Source: Thermoplasmata archaeon
GTDB lineage: Archaea > Thermoplasmatota > Thermoplasmata > Lutacidiplasmatales > UBA184
DNA: 13,501 bases
Assembly (NCBI GenBank): GCA_030037695.1
Contig: JASHQF010000011.1
Location: 1 to 13,501 of the forward strand
Direction: 5' to 3'
The position numbers and the translations under genes are program-made. The notes beneath the pieces were generated by a model, which saw only the letters and a list, made by a program, of their open reading frames with translations, did no database searches and was not told where the DNA came from. Shown here piece by piece: positions 1 to 6,589 of this stretch (position 1 is its first letter; every line of letters begins with the position of its first letter).

Positions 1-786
1 CAGGATGCGCATGTTGAACTGCGTCCGGCGGTGGTAGCCCTGCTGGCCGGCCTGCGGGATCCGGTACGTCACAAAGCTCGGGTTGTGCGGACCGAGCGTC
101 CCGATCATCCGGCGGTGCTTAGAGTTCTTGCGGGGCTGGAGCTTCACGCCCCAGCGCTGGATGTGCCCCTGGAAGCCGAACCCCTTCGTGACCCCGAGGA
201 CGTCGACGAACTCCCCCTCGCGCGTGAGCTCGGAGGCCGGCACGTCCCGGCCGAGCTGGGCGAGGGCGAACGCCCGACGCTCGTCGAGCGCCTCGCCGGA
301 CACCCGCACCTCGAAGAGCGTCGGGGTCTTCGAGGGGCTCCCCGTGACGAGCTCGGGGTGCGTGTGGACGATCAGGCGGACGTCGTCGGCCGCCGTCGAC
401 TTGAACCGGTCGATCGCCTCGGCGGCGCTCGCCGGATGCGGCGGGATCCTCCGGGCGAGGTTCTCCGCCGGCTCAGGTCCCCAGACCTCGGCGACGACCC
501 GCGACCCGTACGGGGCCCGCGCGTAGAGGCGGGCGCCCGCGACGCGGAGCGGGGGGACCTCGACGACCGTGACGGGCACCGAGACCTCCTGGCCGGCCGT
601 CGTGGAGCGCTTGCGGTAGTCGACGATGAACGCGTGGGTCATCCCGACCTTGAACCCCGCGAACCCCTCGATCGCGGGCTGCTTCGGTCCGGCGGCCCAG
701 CTGCGGATCCGGGGCACCGGTCGGACCGACCGGGACCGGGGGGAGAACGCGAGCGAGCCCCGTCGGGGGCGATGACGTCGGGCCAT
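1..786 (-). CDS. rpl3: Large ribosomal subunit protein uL3 (L3), 3' end outside window
   Basis: Reading the minus strand from the ATG at 786 gives 262 uninterrupted codons to the window edge. The N-terminus is Arg-rich and starts MARRHRPRRG, followed by GFAGFKVGMTHAF, typical of archaeal/eukaryotic L3. Near residues 200-260 it shows VTKGFGFQGHIQRWGVK, KHRRMIGTLGPHNPSF and PQAGQQGYHRRTQFN, the conserved L3 core that lies near the peptidyl-transferase centre and binds 23S rRNA. Archaeal L3 is usually about 330-350 residues, so roughly 75 C-terminal residues lie beyond position 1. A strong TATA box (836-842) lies upstream, so it is probably transcribed separately from kbl, which ends 171 bp upstream on the same strand. 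In many archaea L3 begins a ribosomal-protein operon; that part is not visible here. Confidence 0.97.
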   Translation of the reverse strand, partial: MARRHRPRRGSLAFSPRSRSVRPVPRIRSWAAGPKQPAIEGFAGFKVGMTHAFIVDYRKRSTTAGQEVSVPVTVVEVPPLRVAGARLYARAPYGSRVVAEVWGPEPAENLARRIPPHPASAAEAIDRFKSTAADDVRLIVHTHPELVTGSPSKTPTLFEVRVSGEALDERRAFALAQLGRDVPASELTREGEFVDVLGVTKGFGFQGHIQRWGVKLQPRKNSKHRRMIGTLGPHNPSFVTYRIPQAGQQGYHRRTQFNMRIL

Positions 787-801
787 CGGTCGATAGCGTT
801 G

Positions 802-807
802 CCTCCT
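802..807 (-). promoter_or_regulatory. Shine-Dalgarno-like AGGAGG upstream of rpl3
   Basis: The minus strand reads AGGAGG here, with 15 nt between its end and the ATG at 786. That is longer than the usual 5-10 nt. No ATG, GTG or TTG lies in the spacer, and the protein N-terminus fits the ATG at 786, so the start stands despite the long spacing. Confidence 0.5.
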
Positions 808-835
808 GGTGCGAGGGGCGGGGAGCGAGGTACCC

Positions 836-842
836 TATATAA
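836..842 (-). promoter_or_regulatory. TATA box for rpl3
   Basis: The minus strand reads TTATATAGGG, the clearest TATA box in this GC-rich window. Its centre is about 53 nt upstream of the L3 start codon. Transcription starting about 26 nt downstream would give a leader of about 27 nt that includes the AGGAGG at 802-807. The rest of the 787-957 gap is GC-rich with a short AT-rich patch just upstream of the box; nothing else was recognised there. Confidence 0.75.
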
Positions 843-957
843 GGGACGCGGAAAATCGACGAACTTTCGAGGGCGGCGAGCGTTCCGCTGGCGCTGGGGG
901 GCGGGCCGCGCCCGAACGCGCGCGTAGAGGGCGGGGCCCGTCCGGGGTTCGGCCGCG

Positions 958-2160
958 CTAGATCAGGCGGAGCTCCCGGCCCACGGTCCGGAACGCGGCG
1001 ATCGCCTCGGTGAGATCGTCGTCGGTGAGCGCCGCGTTGAGGATCGTGCGGATCCTCGCCTTCCCCTTGGCCACCATCGGGAAGACGATCGGCAGGGCGA
1101 AGACCCCGAGGTCGAACAGGCGCTCGCTCATCTTCTTCGCGGCGGAGCTGTCGCCGACCATCACGGGCGTGATCGGCGTCGCGGTGGCGCCGAGGTCGAA
1201 GCCGAGCTCGCGCATCTCCTTCTGGAACCGACGGGTCCGGGTCCAGAGGCGCGCGACGTGCTCCGGCTCGCGCTCGAGGACCTCGACGGCGGCGAGGCAG
1301 GCCGCCGCGACCGCCGGCGGGTGCGAGCCGCTCAGGAGCCAGGTCCGCGACTTGTTGAACGCGAAGTCGATCAGCGCGCGCGAGCCCGACACATGGCCGC
1401 CGACGACGCCGAACGCCTTCGAGAACGTCCCCATCTCCGCCTGGACCTCCTCCCGCCCGAGATGGAAATGGGAGACGATCCCCCGACCCCCCTCGCCGAG
1501 GACCCCTTCCCCGTGGGCGTCGTCGACGTAGACCATCGCGCCGTGCTCCCGCGCGAGCCGGGCGATCGCGGGGAGCGGGGCGATGTCCCCGTCCATCGAG
1601 AACACCCCGTCGGTGACGACGAGGACCCGGCGGGGGGCGGGGGCCTTGCGCTCCGCCTCCGCGAGCACCCGCCCGAGGTCGTCGGCGTCCCCGTGCCGGT
1701 AGACCGCCCGCTCGGCGCGGGAGAGGCGCAGCCCGTCGATGATGCTGCCGTGATTGAGCTCGTCGCTCACGACGAGGTCCCCCTCGCCGACCAGCTGCGG
1801 GAGGAGCCCCGCGTTCGTCGCGAAGCCGCTCTGGTAGACGAGCGACGCCTCGGCCCCCTTGAACCGGGCGAGCCGGCGCTCGAGCTCGACGTGGAGGTCC
1901 ATCGTCCCGGCGATCGGGCGGACCGAGCCCGACCCTGCGCCGTGGGTACGGGCGGCGTTCGCCGCGGCCTCGACGACCCGCGGATGCGTCGAGAGGCCGA
2001 GGTAGTTGTTCGAGCAGAGCATGAGGACCTTGCGGCCGTCGATCGTGCAGCGCGGCACGCTCGGCCCGTCCAGGACCCGGATCTTCCAATCGAGGTCCTG
2101 GGCGACGAGGGCCCGGACCTCCTCGCCGAGGAAGCCGGTCGGGTCGCGCGGGGCGTTCAC
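958..2160 (-). CDS. kbl: 2-amino-3-ketobutyrate CoA ligase (glycine C-acetyltransferase)
   Basis: A 400-residue PLP enzyme of the alpha-oxoamine synthase family, matching the usual Kbl length of about 398. It cleaves 2-amino-3-ketobutyrate with CoA to glycine and acetyl-CoA. Visible motifs are LCSNNYLGLSTHP (48-60), DELNHGSIIDG (133-143, His136 stacking on PLP), YVDDAHGEGVLG (211-222) and MGTFSKAFG (243-251), where Lys248 is the expected Schiff-base lysine. The start is the GTG at 2160, with GGAGG at 2168-2172 seven nt upstream. It overlaps the tdh stop by 4 bp (GTGA), which indicates translational coupling. BioF and other family members are conceivable by sequence alone, but the tdh partner makes the threonine pathway by far the best reading. 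Confidence 0.93.
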   Translation of the reverse strand: MNAPRDPTGFLGEEVRALVAQDLDWKIRVLDGPSVPRCTIDGRKVLMLCSNNYLGLSTHPRVVEAAANAARTHGAGSGSVRPIAGTMDLHVELERRLARFKGAEASLVYQSGFATNAGLLPQLVGEGDLVVSDELNHGSIIDGLRLSRAERAVYRHGDADDLGRVLAEAERKAPAPRRVLVVTDGVFSMDGDIAPLPAIARLAREHGAMVYVDDAHGEGVLGEGGRGIVSHFHLGREEVQAEMGTFSKAFGVVGGHVSGSRALIDFAFNKSRTWLLSGSHPPAVAAACLAAVEVLEREPEHVARLWTRTRRFQKEMRELGFDLGATATPITPVMVGDSSAAKKMSERLFDLGVFALPIVFPMVAKGKARIRTILNAALTDDDLTEAIAAFRTVGRELRLI

Positions 2161-3218
2161 CAGCGCGCCTCCAAGGAGACCTTCGCCGCCTGCTGCGAGG
2201 CGATCAGTTCCATCGCGCGGCCGAGCTCGGGGATCGGCACGCGGTGGGTGATGATCGCGAGCACCTTCTCGCGGAACGCCGCCTGGGCGAGGAGCGCCCG
2301 GACCTGGAACCAGGTCTCGAACATCCGGCGCCCGAAGATCCCGTGGACCCGGGCCGCCCGGAAGACGATCGCGCTGTCGAGATCGAGCGTGGCCGGCCGG
2401 TCGAACAGGCCGAGCATCGAGACCCGGCCCCCGGGCGTGAGCGCGGCGAACGCGGTCGCCAGGGCGTCCGGCCGTCCGGACATCTCGAGCGCGACGTCCG
2501 CCCCCCGCCCCTCGAGCTCGCCGCGGATCTCGGCGGCGAGCCCGTCGCCGAGCTCGGCCGGGTTGAAGACCCGGTCCGCCCCCATCGTCGCGGCGAGCTT
2601 CTGGCGGAGCGGGTTCACCTCGGTGGCGACGACCCGCGCGGCGCCGTAGGCGCGCGCGGCGGCGATCGCGAGGAGCCCGATCGGCCCGCAGCCGGTGACC
2701 AGCACGGACGCCCCGGGGAGGTCCGGGGCACCGCCCTCGGGCACGAGCGCGTGGACGGCGTTGCCGAGCGGCTCCTGGACCGAGGCGATCGCCGGATCGA
2801 GCTCGGGATCGTTCTTCCAGGCGTTCATCGCCGGAAGGACGGCGTACTCGGCGAACACCCCGTCGCGATCGACCCCGAGGACCTCGACGTTCTGACAGAT
2901 GTGCATCCGACCCGTGCGGCACTGGTAGCAGGTACCGTCGACGATGTGGGTCTCGGCCGAGACGTGGTCGCCCGGGGCGAGGTCGCGTACCCCGGGCCCC
3001 ACCCGCACGACCTCCCCGCTCAGCTCGTGCCCGAAGACCATCGGGACGCGGCGTACGCGGCTCTTCGCCCAGGCGTTCCACTCCCAGATGTGGACGTCGG
3101 TGCCGCAGACCGAGGAGGCCCGCACCCGGACGAGCACCTCGCCCGTCCGGGGCTCGGGATCGGGGACGGTCGCGACCTCGCCGCCCGGACCCCGACGCCG
3201 CTTGACGACCGCCTTCAC
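2157..3218 (-). CDS. tdh: L-threonine 3-dehydrogenase (zinc MDR family)
   Basis: A 353-residue medium-chain dehydrogenase that oxidises L-threonine with NAD+ to 2-amino-3-ketobutyrate, the substrate of the adjacent kbl product. Catalytic-zinc motifs are SSVCGTDVHIWEW (Cys38, His43), FGHELSGEVV (His64, Glu65) and QEPLGNAV (Glu149 region). The Rossmann motif VTGCGPIG lies at 174-181. DRDGVFAEYAVLPAMNAWK (118-135) is typical of archaeal TDH. The structural-zinc loop reads VDGTCYQCRTGRMHIC: Cys97, Cys100 and Cys108 are present, but the first ligand is Asp94 where Pyrococcus-type enzymes have Cys. The start is the GTG at 3218, preceded by a TTAA-containing promoter element at the right distance for a very short leader. 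The stop overlaps the kbl start. Confidence 0.94.
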   Translation of the reverse strand: MKAVVKRRRGPGGEVATVPDPEPRTGEVLVRVRASSVCGTDVHIWEWNAWAKSRVRRVPMVFGHELSGEVVRVGPGVRDLAPGDHVSAETHIVDGTCYQCRTGRMHICQNVEVLGVDRDGVFAEYAVLPAMNAWKNDPELDPAIASVQEPLGNAVHALVPEGGAPDLPGASVLVTGCGPIGLLAIAAARAYGAARVVATEVNPLRQKLAATMGADRVFNPAELGDGLAAEIRGELEGRGADVALEMSGRPDALATAFAALTPGGRVSMLGLFDRPATLDLDSAIVFRAARVHGIFGRRMFETWFQVRALLAQAAFREKVLAIITHRVPIPELGRAMELIASQQAAKVSLEARW

Positions 3219-3244
3219 CTCGACCCGCGGCGCGAGCGGGAGGT

Positions 3245-3254
3245 CCCCCTTAAC
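3245..3254 (-). promoter_or_regulatory. Putative core promoter (TATA-like) for tdh-kbl
   Basis: The minus strand reads GTTAAGGGGG. The TTAA centre is about 33 nt upstream of the tdh GTG, so transcription would begin only a few nt before the start codon. The same ten bases occur at 5382-5391 at the promoter position of tRNA-Arg, which supports a real core element. Confidence 0.45.
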
Positions 3255-3305
3255 CCTTGGCCCGGCCGAAGGCGTGACGAGGTTACCTACACCCCATCGA
3301 GGGGG

Positions 3306-3312
3306 TAAAGAA
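3306..3312 (+). promoter_or_regulatory. Putative TATA-like element for the DUF2203 gene
   Basis: TAAAGAA is the only AT-rich run in the right place, its centre about 34 nt upstream of the ATG at 3343. Together with the tdh element it would make 3219-3342 a divergent promoter region. The match is weak. Confidence 0.35.
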
Positions 3313-3342
3313 GGGTACGGGCCCTCGACGGGATGCTAGGCG

Positions 3343-3834
3343 ATGCCCGACCCTGCCCCGACCGCGGCGCCCGACCTTCCCCGCCCCGCGCACCTCTGGA
3401 CGGTCGCCGAGGCGGACGCGCGGATCGCCGGTCTCGCCGACCTGTTGGGCCGGCTGCGCGAGTGGGCGGAGCGTCTGGACGAGGTTCGGGCGGGGTACGC
3501 CCGGCTCGTCGGGTTCTGGGGCCGGGAGATCGACGCCGTCGACCACCCCGACCACGCCGTGGCGCTCCGTCTCGGCAACGAGCAGCAGAACCTCGCCCGG
3601 CGGCTCGAGGAGGGGCTCGCCGCGCTCGCGGCCGAGGGGATCGAAGTGAAGGACCTCGCGACCGGTCTCGTCGACTTCTACGCGCTCGTCGACGGGGAGC
3701 TCGCCTACCTCTGCTGGCAGCGCGGGGAACCGGCCGTTCGGTTCTGGCACACCCTCACCGGAGGGTTCCGATCGCGCCGGCCGATCCTCGATCGACCGGC
3801 GAGGGTACCGTCCGGTCTGCCGGGCCGATCGTAG
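3343..3834 (+). CDS. DUF2203 domain protein
   Basis: A 163-residue protein matching the DUF2203 family. It starts with HLWTVAEADARIAGLADLL (17-35), like the family's conserved beginning, followed by long helices (30-95) that may form a coiled coil. The conserved C-terminal block is GIEVKDLATGLVDFYAL (99-115), then YLCWQRGEPAVRFWHT (122-137) and GGFRSRRPI (140-148). The family is widespread in bacteria and archaea and has no established biochemical role. The ATG at 3343 leaves a short Pro-rich N-terminus before the domain; no Shine-Dalgarno is evident. It stands alone between a divergent tdh and a convergent membrane-protein gene whose stop lies 11 bp away. Confidence 0.85.
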   Translation: MPDPAPTAAPDLPRPAHLWTVAEADARIAGLADLLGRLREWAERLDEVRAGYARLVGFWGREIDAVDHPDHAVALRLGNEQQNLARRLEEGLAALAAEGIEVKDLATGLVDFYALVDGELAYLCWQRGEPAVRFWHTLTGGFRSRRPILDRPARVPSGLPGRS

Positions 3835-3845
3835 CGGACGCGCCG

Positions 3846-4769
3846 CTACGCGTGCGGCACGGGCTCCGAGGCGAGGCCGACCTCGCTCGCCCGGAGGGTC
3901 AAGGCGAACGTCCCGAGCGCGCCGGCGGCCGCGGCACCGGCCGCGACGATCGGGAAGATCGTCCCAAGCGACAGGAACAGCACGGTGATCGGCGCCGCCA
4001 GTCCGGCCGCCCCGCCGACGACGCCGACCGCCGGTCGGTCGGACCGGATCGTGACGACGGCCGCGATCGCGGTCACGGCCGCGATCAGGCCGAGGAGCGC
4101 CGCCTCGCCGCCGAGGTACGCGACGAACGTCTCGAGGTCCGGGAACGGGCTCAACGAGACGTTCGTCCCGTTCGACACCGGACCCGCGGCGAGGCCGATC
4201 GTGAGGCCGCGGGAGCCCGCGTCGTATACGGGGGAGACGAACGAGCTCACGTTGATCGGCGCGAAGCCGGTCTGCGTCACGTTGAGCGTGAAGCCGCCGC
4301 TCGGCACGTCCGGGAACGAGAAGGCGCCCGAGGGACCGGTCGTCACCGACCGCACCTGTCCCGGGTCGTCGGTGAGCGCGACCACGGCCCCGTGCGCCGG
4401 CACGCTCCCGCCGCCCACGAGGTCGACGATCGTCCCCGACACGGTGTACGAGGCGGGGGCGGCCGCCCGGAACCCCTCGGCGACGAGCACCCCGGCGACC
4501 GCTACGGCGAGCCCCGCGATCAGCGCGAGCGAGATCGCGACGAGCTTGCGGACCGGCCAGCGTCGGGGTCGGGGCACCGGGAGCGGGGGGTAAAGCCCCG
4601 GCACGACCTCCCAGGCATACAGCGGAGGGAGCTCGCGCGGGACGACGACCGGGACCGGGGTGCCGCAGTGAGGGCAGGGAAACCATTGCGTAGGGGGCGC
4701 GGGAGCGGGCGAGGCGCGCAGGTCGGCGCCGCACGCCGGACACCGCAGCGCGACGGACGGCGCCGCCAT
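3846..4769 (-). CDS. Zinc-ribbon membrane protein with an Ig-like (carboxypeptidase-regulatory-type) domain
   Basis: A 307-residue predicted membrane protein. The N-terminus carries a zinc ribbon (Cys10, Cys13, Cys32, Cys35 in CPAC and CPHC). A Pro-rich linker and basic stretch (RPRRWPVRK) come next, then a transmembrane helix at about 76-97. Residues about 106-185 look like a carboxypeptidase-regulatory or PEGA-like beta-sandwich (YTVSGTIVDL, TTGPSGAFSFPDVPSGGFTLNV). Two or three more hydrophobic helices follow in 213-293. With a cytosolic ribbon, the Ig-like domain would face outside. This zinc ribbon plus membrane plus Ig-like layout is seen in uncharacterised archaeal surface proteins. 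No enzymatic motif is visible and function is unknown. The start codon is 33 bp from the divergent DUF99 start, so the two may share a control region. Confidence 0.75.
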   Translation of the reverse strand: MAAPSVALRCPACGADLRASPAPAPPTQWFPCPHCGTPVPVVVPRELPPLYAWEVVPGLYPPLPVPRPRRWPVRKLVAISLALIAGLAVAVAGVLVAEGFRAAAPASYTVSGTIVDLVGGGSVPAHGAVVALTDDPGQVRSVTTGPSGAFSFPDVPSGGFTLNVTQTGFAPINVSSFVSPVYDAGSRGLTIGLAAGPVSNGTNVSLSPFPDLETFVAYLGGEAALLGLIAAVTAIAAVVTIRSDRPAVGVVGGAAGLAAPITVLFLSLGTIFPIVAAGAAAAGALGTFALTLRASEVGLASEPVPHA

Positions 4770-4802
4770 GCACCGTCGCGCACCGGCGCCGGGGTCTTAG
4801 CG

Positions 4803-5420
4803 TTGCGGCGGGCGATCGGGAAGGCCCATCCTCGACTCGTCGGGGTCGACGACGGGGCGTTCCGGCGGGGCGACCGCGAGGCGCCGATCGCCGCGGTCGT
4901 CGTCGCGCTGCCCGACGGGATCGAGGCGGTCGGGATCTCCCGCGTCACGGTCGACGGCCGGGACGGCACCGCGCGCGTCCGCGCGCTCGTCCGTGCCGTC
5001 TCCCCGCCCGAAGGGGTGCGGGCGGTCCTGATCGACGGGCCCGTGGTCGGCGGGTTCAACGTCCTCGATCTGGGGGCCCTCCACCGGGCGCTGGGCGTGC
5101 CGGTCGTTGCCGTGACCCGCCGGCGGCCCGAGTTCGCGAGGATCCGGGCCGCGCTCGCGAAATGGTTCCCGCGGTCGGCCCGGGCCCGGTACGCTCTCCT
5201 CCGGCGGCACCGGCTCCACCGGGTCCCGACCGCCGGGACCCCGATCTGGGCCGCGGCGAGCGGATGTCCCGGCCGCGACGCGGTGGCGCTCGTGCGGCGG
5301 GCGATGGTCCGCGGCTACTGGCCGGAGCCGCTCCGGCTCGCCCACCTGGTCGCCTCGGCGGCCGGCGCTCGGAGCCGAACCGTTAAGGGGGGCCCTCGCG
5401 GTTCCCGGACGGGCCTGTAG
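4803..5420 (+). CDS. DUF99 family (UPF0215) protein
   Basis: About 205 residues matching archaeal DUF99. Motifs are RLVGVDDGAFRRGD (11-24), RVTVDGRDGTARV (47-59), AVLIDGPVVGGFNVLDL (74-90), VPVVAVTRRRPEF (99-111) and VRGYWPEPLRLAHLVAS (169-185). The family has an RNase H/endonuclease V-like fold, as I recall from structural work; a nuclease activity here is only an inference. The start is uncertain: TTG at 4803 gives the family-typical short lead before GVDDG, and no in-frame ATG or GTG lies close by. The last residues (GARSRTVKGG and onward) are encoded by DNA that also holds the tRNA-Arg promoter, and the TAG stop (5418-5420) lies inside the tRNA gene, a 10-bp overlap. Confidence 0.85.
   Translation: MRRAIGKAHPRLVGVDDGAFRRGDREAPIAAVVVALPDGIEAVGISRVTVDGRDGTARVRALVRAVSPPEGVRAVLIDGPVVGGFNVLDLGALHRALGVPVVAVTRRRPEFARIRAALAKWFPRSARARYALLRRHRLHRVPTAGTPIWAAASGCPGRDAVALVRRAMVRGYWPEPLRLAHLVASAAGARSRTVKGGPRGSRTGL
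5382..5391 (+). promoter_or_regulatory. Putative core promoter (TATA-like) for tRNA-Arg
   Basis: GTTAAGGGGG, with the TTAA centre 26-27 nt upstream of the first tRNA base (5411), the expected archaeal TATA distance. It lies inside the 3' end of the DUF99 coding sequence and is identical to the element upstream of tdh. Confidence 0.5.
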
Positions 5421-5517
5421 CTTAGCCTGGAGAAAGTACTGGCCTTCTAAGCCAGAAGACTCGGGTTCAAAGGCCCGGGGGGACCGACCCCCCGGGCGGA
5501 GGATCCCGACAGGCCCG
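5411..5517 (+). tRNA. tRNA-Arg(UCU) with a 32-nt T-loop intron
   Basis: A full cloverleaf forms once an intron at 5472-5503 is removed. The acceptor GGGCCTG (5411-5417) pairs with CAGGCCC (5510-5516), discriminator G at 5517, no encoded CCA. The D-stem GCTT/AAGT (5420-5423, 5434-5437) encloses a loop with A14, G18G19 and A21. The anticodon stem CTGGC/GCCAG (5439-5443, 5451-5455) holds loop CTTCTAA, anticodon TCT at 5446-5448. The T-stem TCGGG/CCCGA (5461-5465, 5505-5509) closes a spliced 7-nt loop TTCAAAT. G15 can pair with C48 (5460). The mature length is 75 nt. There is no intron at the common 37/38 site. Its 5' end overlaps the DUF99 stop, and its 3' end faces a convergent gene ending at 5528. 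Confidence 0.93.
5472..5503 (+). other. tRNA-Arg intron at position 59/60 with a bulge-helix-bulge fold
   Basis: The intron folds into a perfect 10-bp hairpin (5473-5482 with 5488-5497, 5-nt loop ACCGA). A 4-position central helix pairs exon TTCA (5466-5469) with intron GGAG (5498-5501): U-G, U-A, C-G and one A-G mismatch. Three-nt bulges, AAG (5470-5472) and GAT (5502-5504), sit on opposite strands. This is the archaeal splicing-endonuclease motif in a slightly relaxed form. Cutting after the second base of each bulge restores a 7-nt T-loop exactly. Confidence 0.9.
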
Positions 5518-5527
5518 CCCGAACCTG

Positions 5528-6589
5528 TCAGGCGACGCCGACGTCCTGCGCGCAACTGTCGCACAGGATCCACGCCGACCCCGGCGTGAGGGCGCGGCCG
5601 CAGAGCGGGCAGGAGGCGCGCGCGTCGGCCGCGGCGAGGAGCTCCTGCACGCTCGACCGCAGTTCGGGGGAGGTCGACGCGGCCGCCGTCGACGTCGCCC
5701 CGCCGTCCACCGTGGGAAGGAACGCCTCGAGCCGGGGGTGGTAGAGACCGGTTCGGGCGTCGTACGTGGCCACCTTCTGGTCGACGAGCCCTCGCAACGC
5801 CGCGTCGACGAGCCCCCGAACCCCGCCGAAGATGTGGGCGAGCTCGACGCTCGTGAGCCCGTTCGACTCGACGATCACTTCGAGGCAGCGCGCCGACAGG
5901 AGCGACAGATGGCCGGTGCCGACGCGATGATCGACGCCCCAGGCGACCCGCGCGGGCCGGGGGACGCGCTTCGCCGCGGAGAGGCGTCCGGCCCGGGGGT
6001 CGGCCAGGACCGTCCCGTGCACGAGATCGAGCTCGTACCGCACGCGCTCCTCGGCGAGGTAGAGGAGGATCGCGACGGAGAACGGGAGGACGGGGACCGC
6101 GCGGCAGATCGCGAACCCCTGGTTCGCCGCGCCGATCAGGCGCGGCAGTTCGCGCCGGGGCGTTCCCCCCGGAGCGCCGGGCCCTTCGGTCGAGCCCGCG
6201 CGGAGCAGGTGATGTTCGCGCAGGAGGACCCGGGCGATCGCCCGGCGGCGAGGGCCGCCGCCGGGCGGTGCGACCTCGGCGGCCCCGTCGTCCAGGAAGA
6301 CGATCCGCTCGAACGGGACGAGGAACTCCCAGCCCGGCCGGTCGTGGACCGGCCCCGCGACCGCGATCTCGCCGCGGTCGAACCGCACCTCGGGATCGGC
6401 GAGCGCGGCGTACAGCGAGCCGAACGGGCGGCCGTCGGCGGTGACGGCGAACGGGGCGATCGTCGTCCGCCGACGCGAGGCGAACTCCTCGTACGCCCGC
6501 CCGAGCGAGCGTCGCGCCTCGTCGTCGAACCCGTCGCCCGCGAGCCGGCCGGCGAGCGTTTCGAGCTCAGGCAGGGACACGACCGGCAC
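5528..6589 (-). CDS. Uncharacterised protein with a winged-helix-like region and C-terminal zinc ribbon
   Basis: About 353 residues, not recognised as a named family. The N-terminal half is soluble and mixed alpha/beta, with EFLVPFERIVFLDDGAAEV (88-106) and a Pro/Gly-rich loop. A hydrophobic stretch PVLPFSVAILLYLAEE lies near 165-180. Residues about 235-290 look like a winged helix (TSVELAHIFGGVRGLVDAAL, then DQKVATYDARTGLYHP as the wing). An Ala/Ser/Thr-rich linker leads to a treble-Cys-pair ribbon at the very C-terminus (Cys327, Cys330, Cys343, Cys346). A DNA- or RNA-binding or regulatory role is inferred from this architecture only. The start is a GTG at 6589 (an alternative GTG lies at 6580). 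It overlaps the end of the glycosyltransferase gene by 23 bp, so it is probably the last gene of that transcript. Confidence 0.7.
   Translation of the reverse strand: MPVVSLPELETLAGRLAGDGFDDEARRSLGRAYEEFASRRRTTIAPFAVTADGRPFGSLYAALADPEVRFDRGEIAVAGPVHDRPGWEFLVPFERIVFLDDGAAEVAPPGGGPRRRAIARVLLREHHLLRAGSTEGPGAPGGTPRRELPRLIGAANQGFAICRAVPVLPFSVAILLYLAEERVRYELDLVHGTVLADPRAGRLSAAKRVPRPARVAWGVDHRVGTGHLSLLSARCLEVIVESNGLTSVELAHIFGGVRGLVDAALRGLVDQKVATYDARTGLYHPRLEAFLPTVDGGATSTAAASTSPELRSSVQELLAAADARASCPLCGRALTPGSAWILCDSCAQDVGVA

Noticed and set aside
3333..4802. Upstream extension of the DUF99 reading frame across the DUF2203 and membrane-protein genes
   Set aside because: The frame happens to stay open because of high GC. 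Homology to DUF99 begins only after 4803 and the upstream part is low-complexity.
5411..5517. Pseudo-tRNA or circularly permuted tRNA
   Set aside because: All stems pair perfectly after intron removal, invariant bases are kept, and the 5' and 3' halves are in normal order, so neither decay nor permutation is needed.
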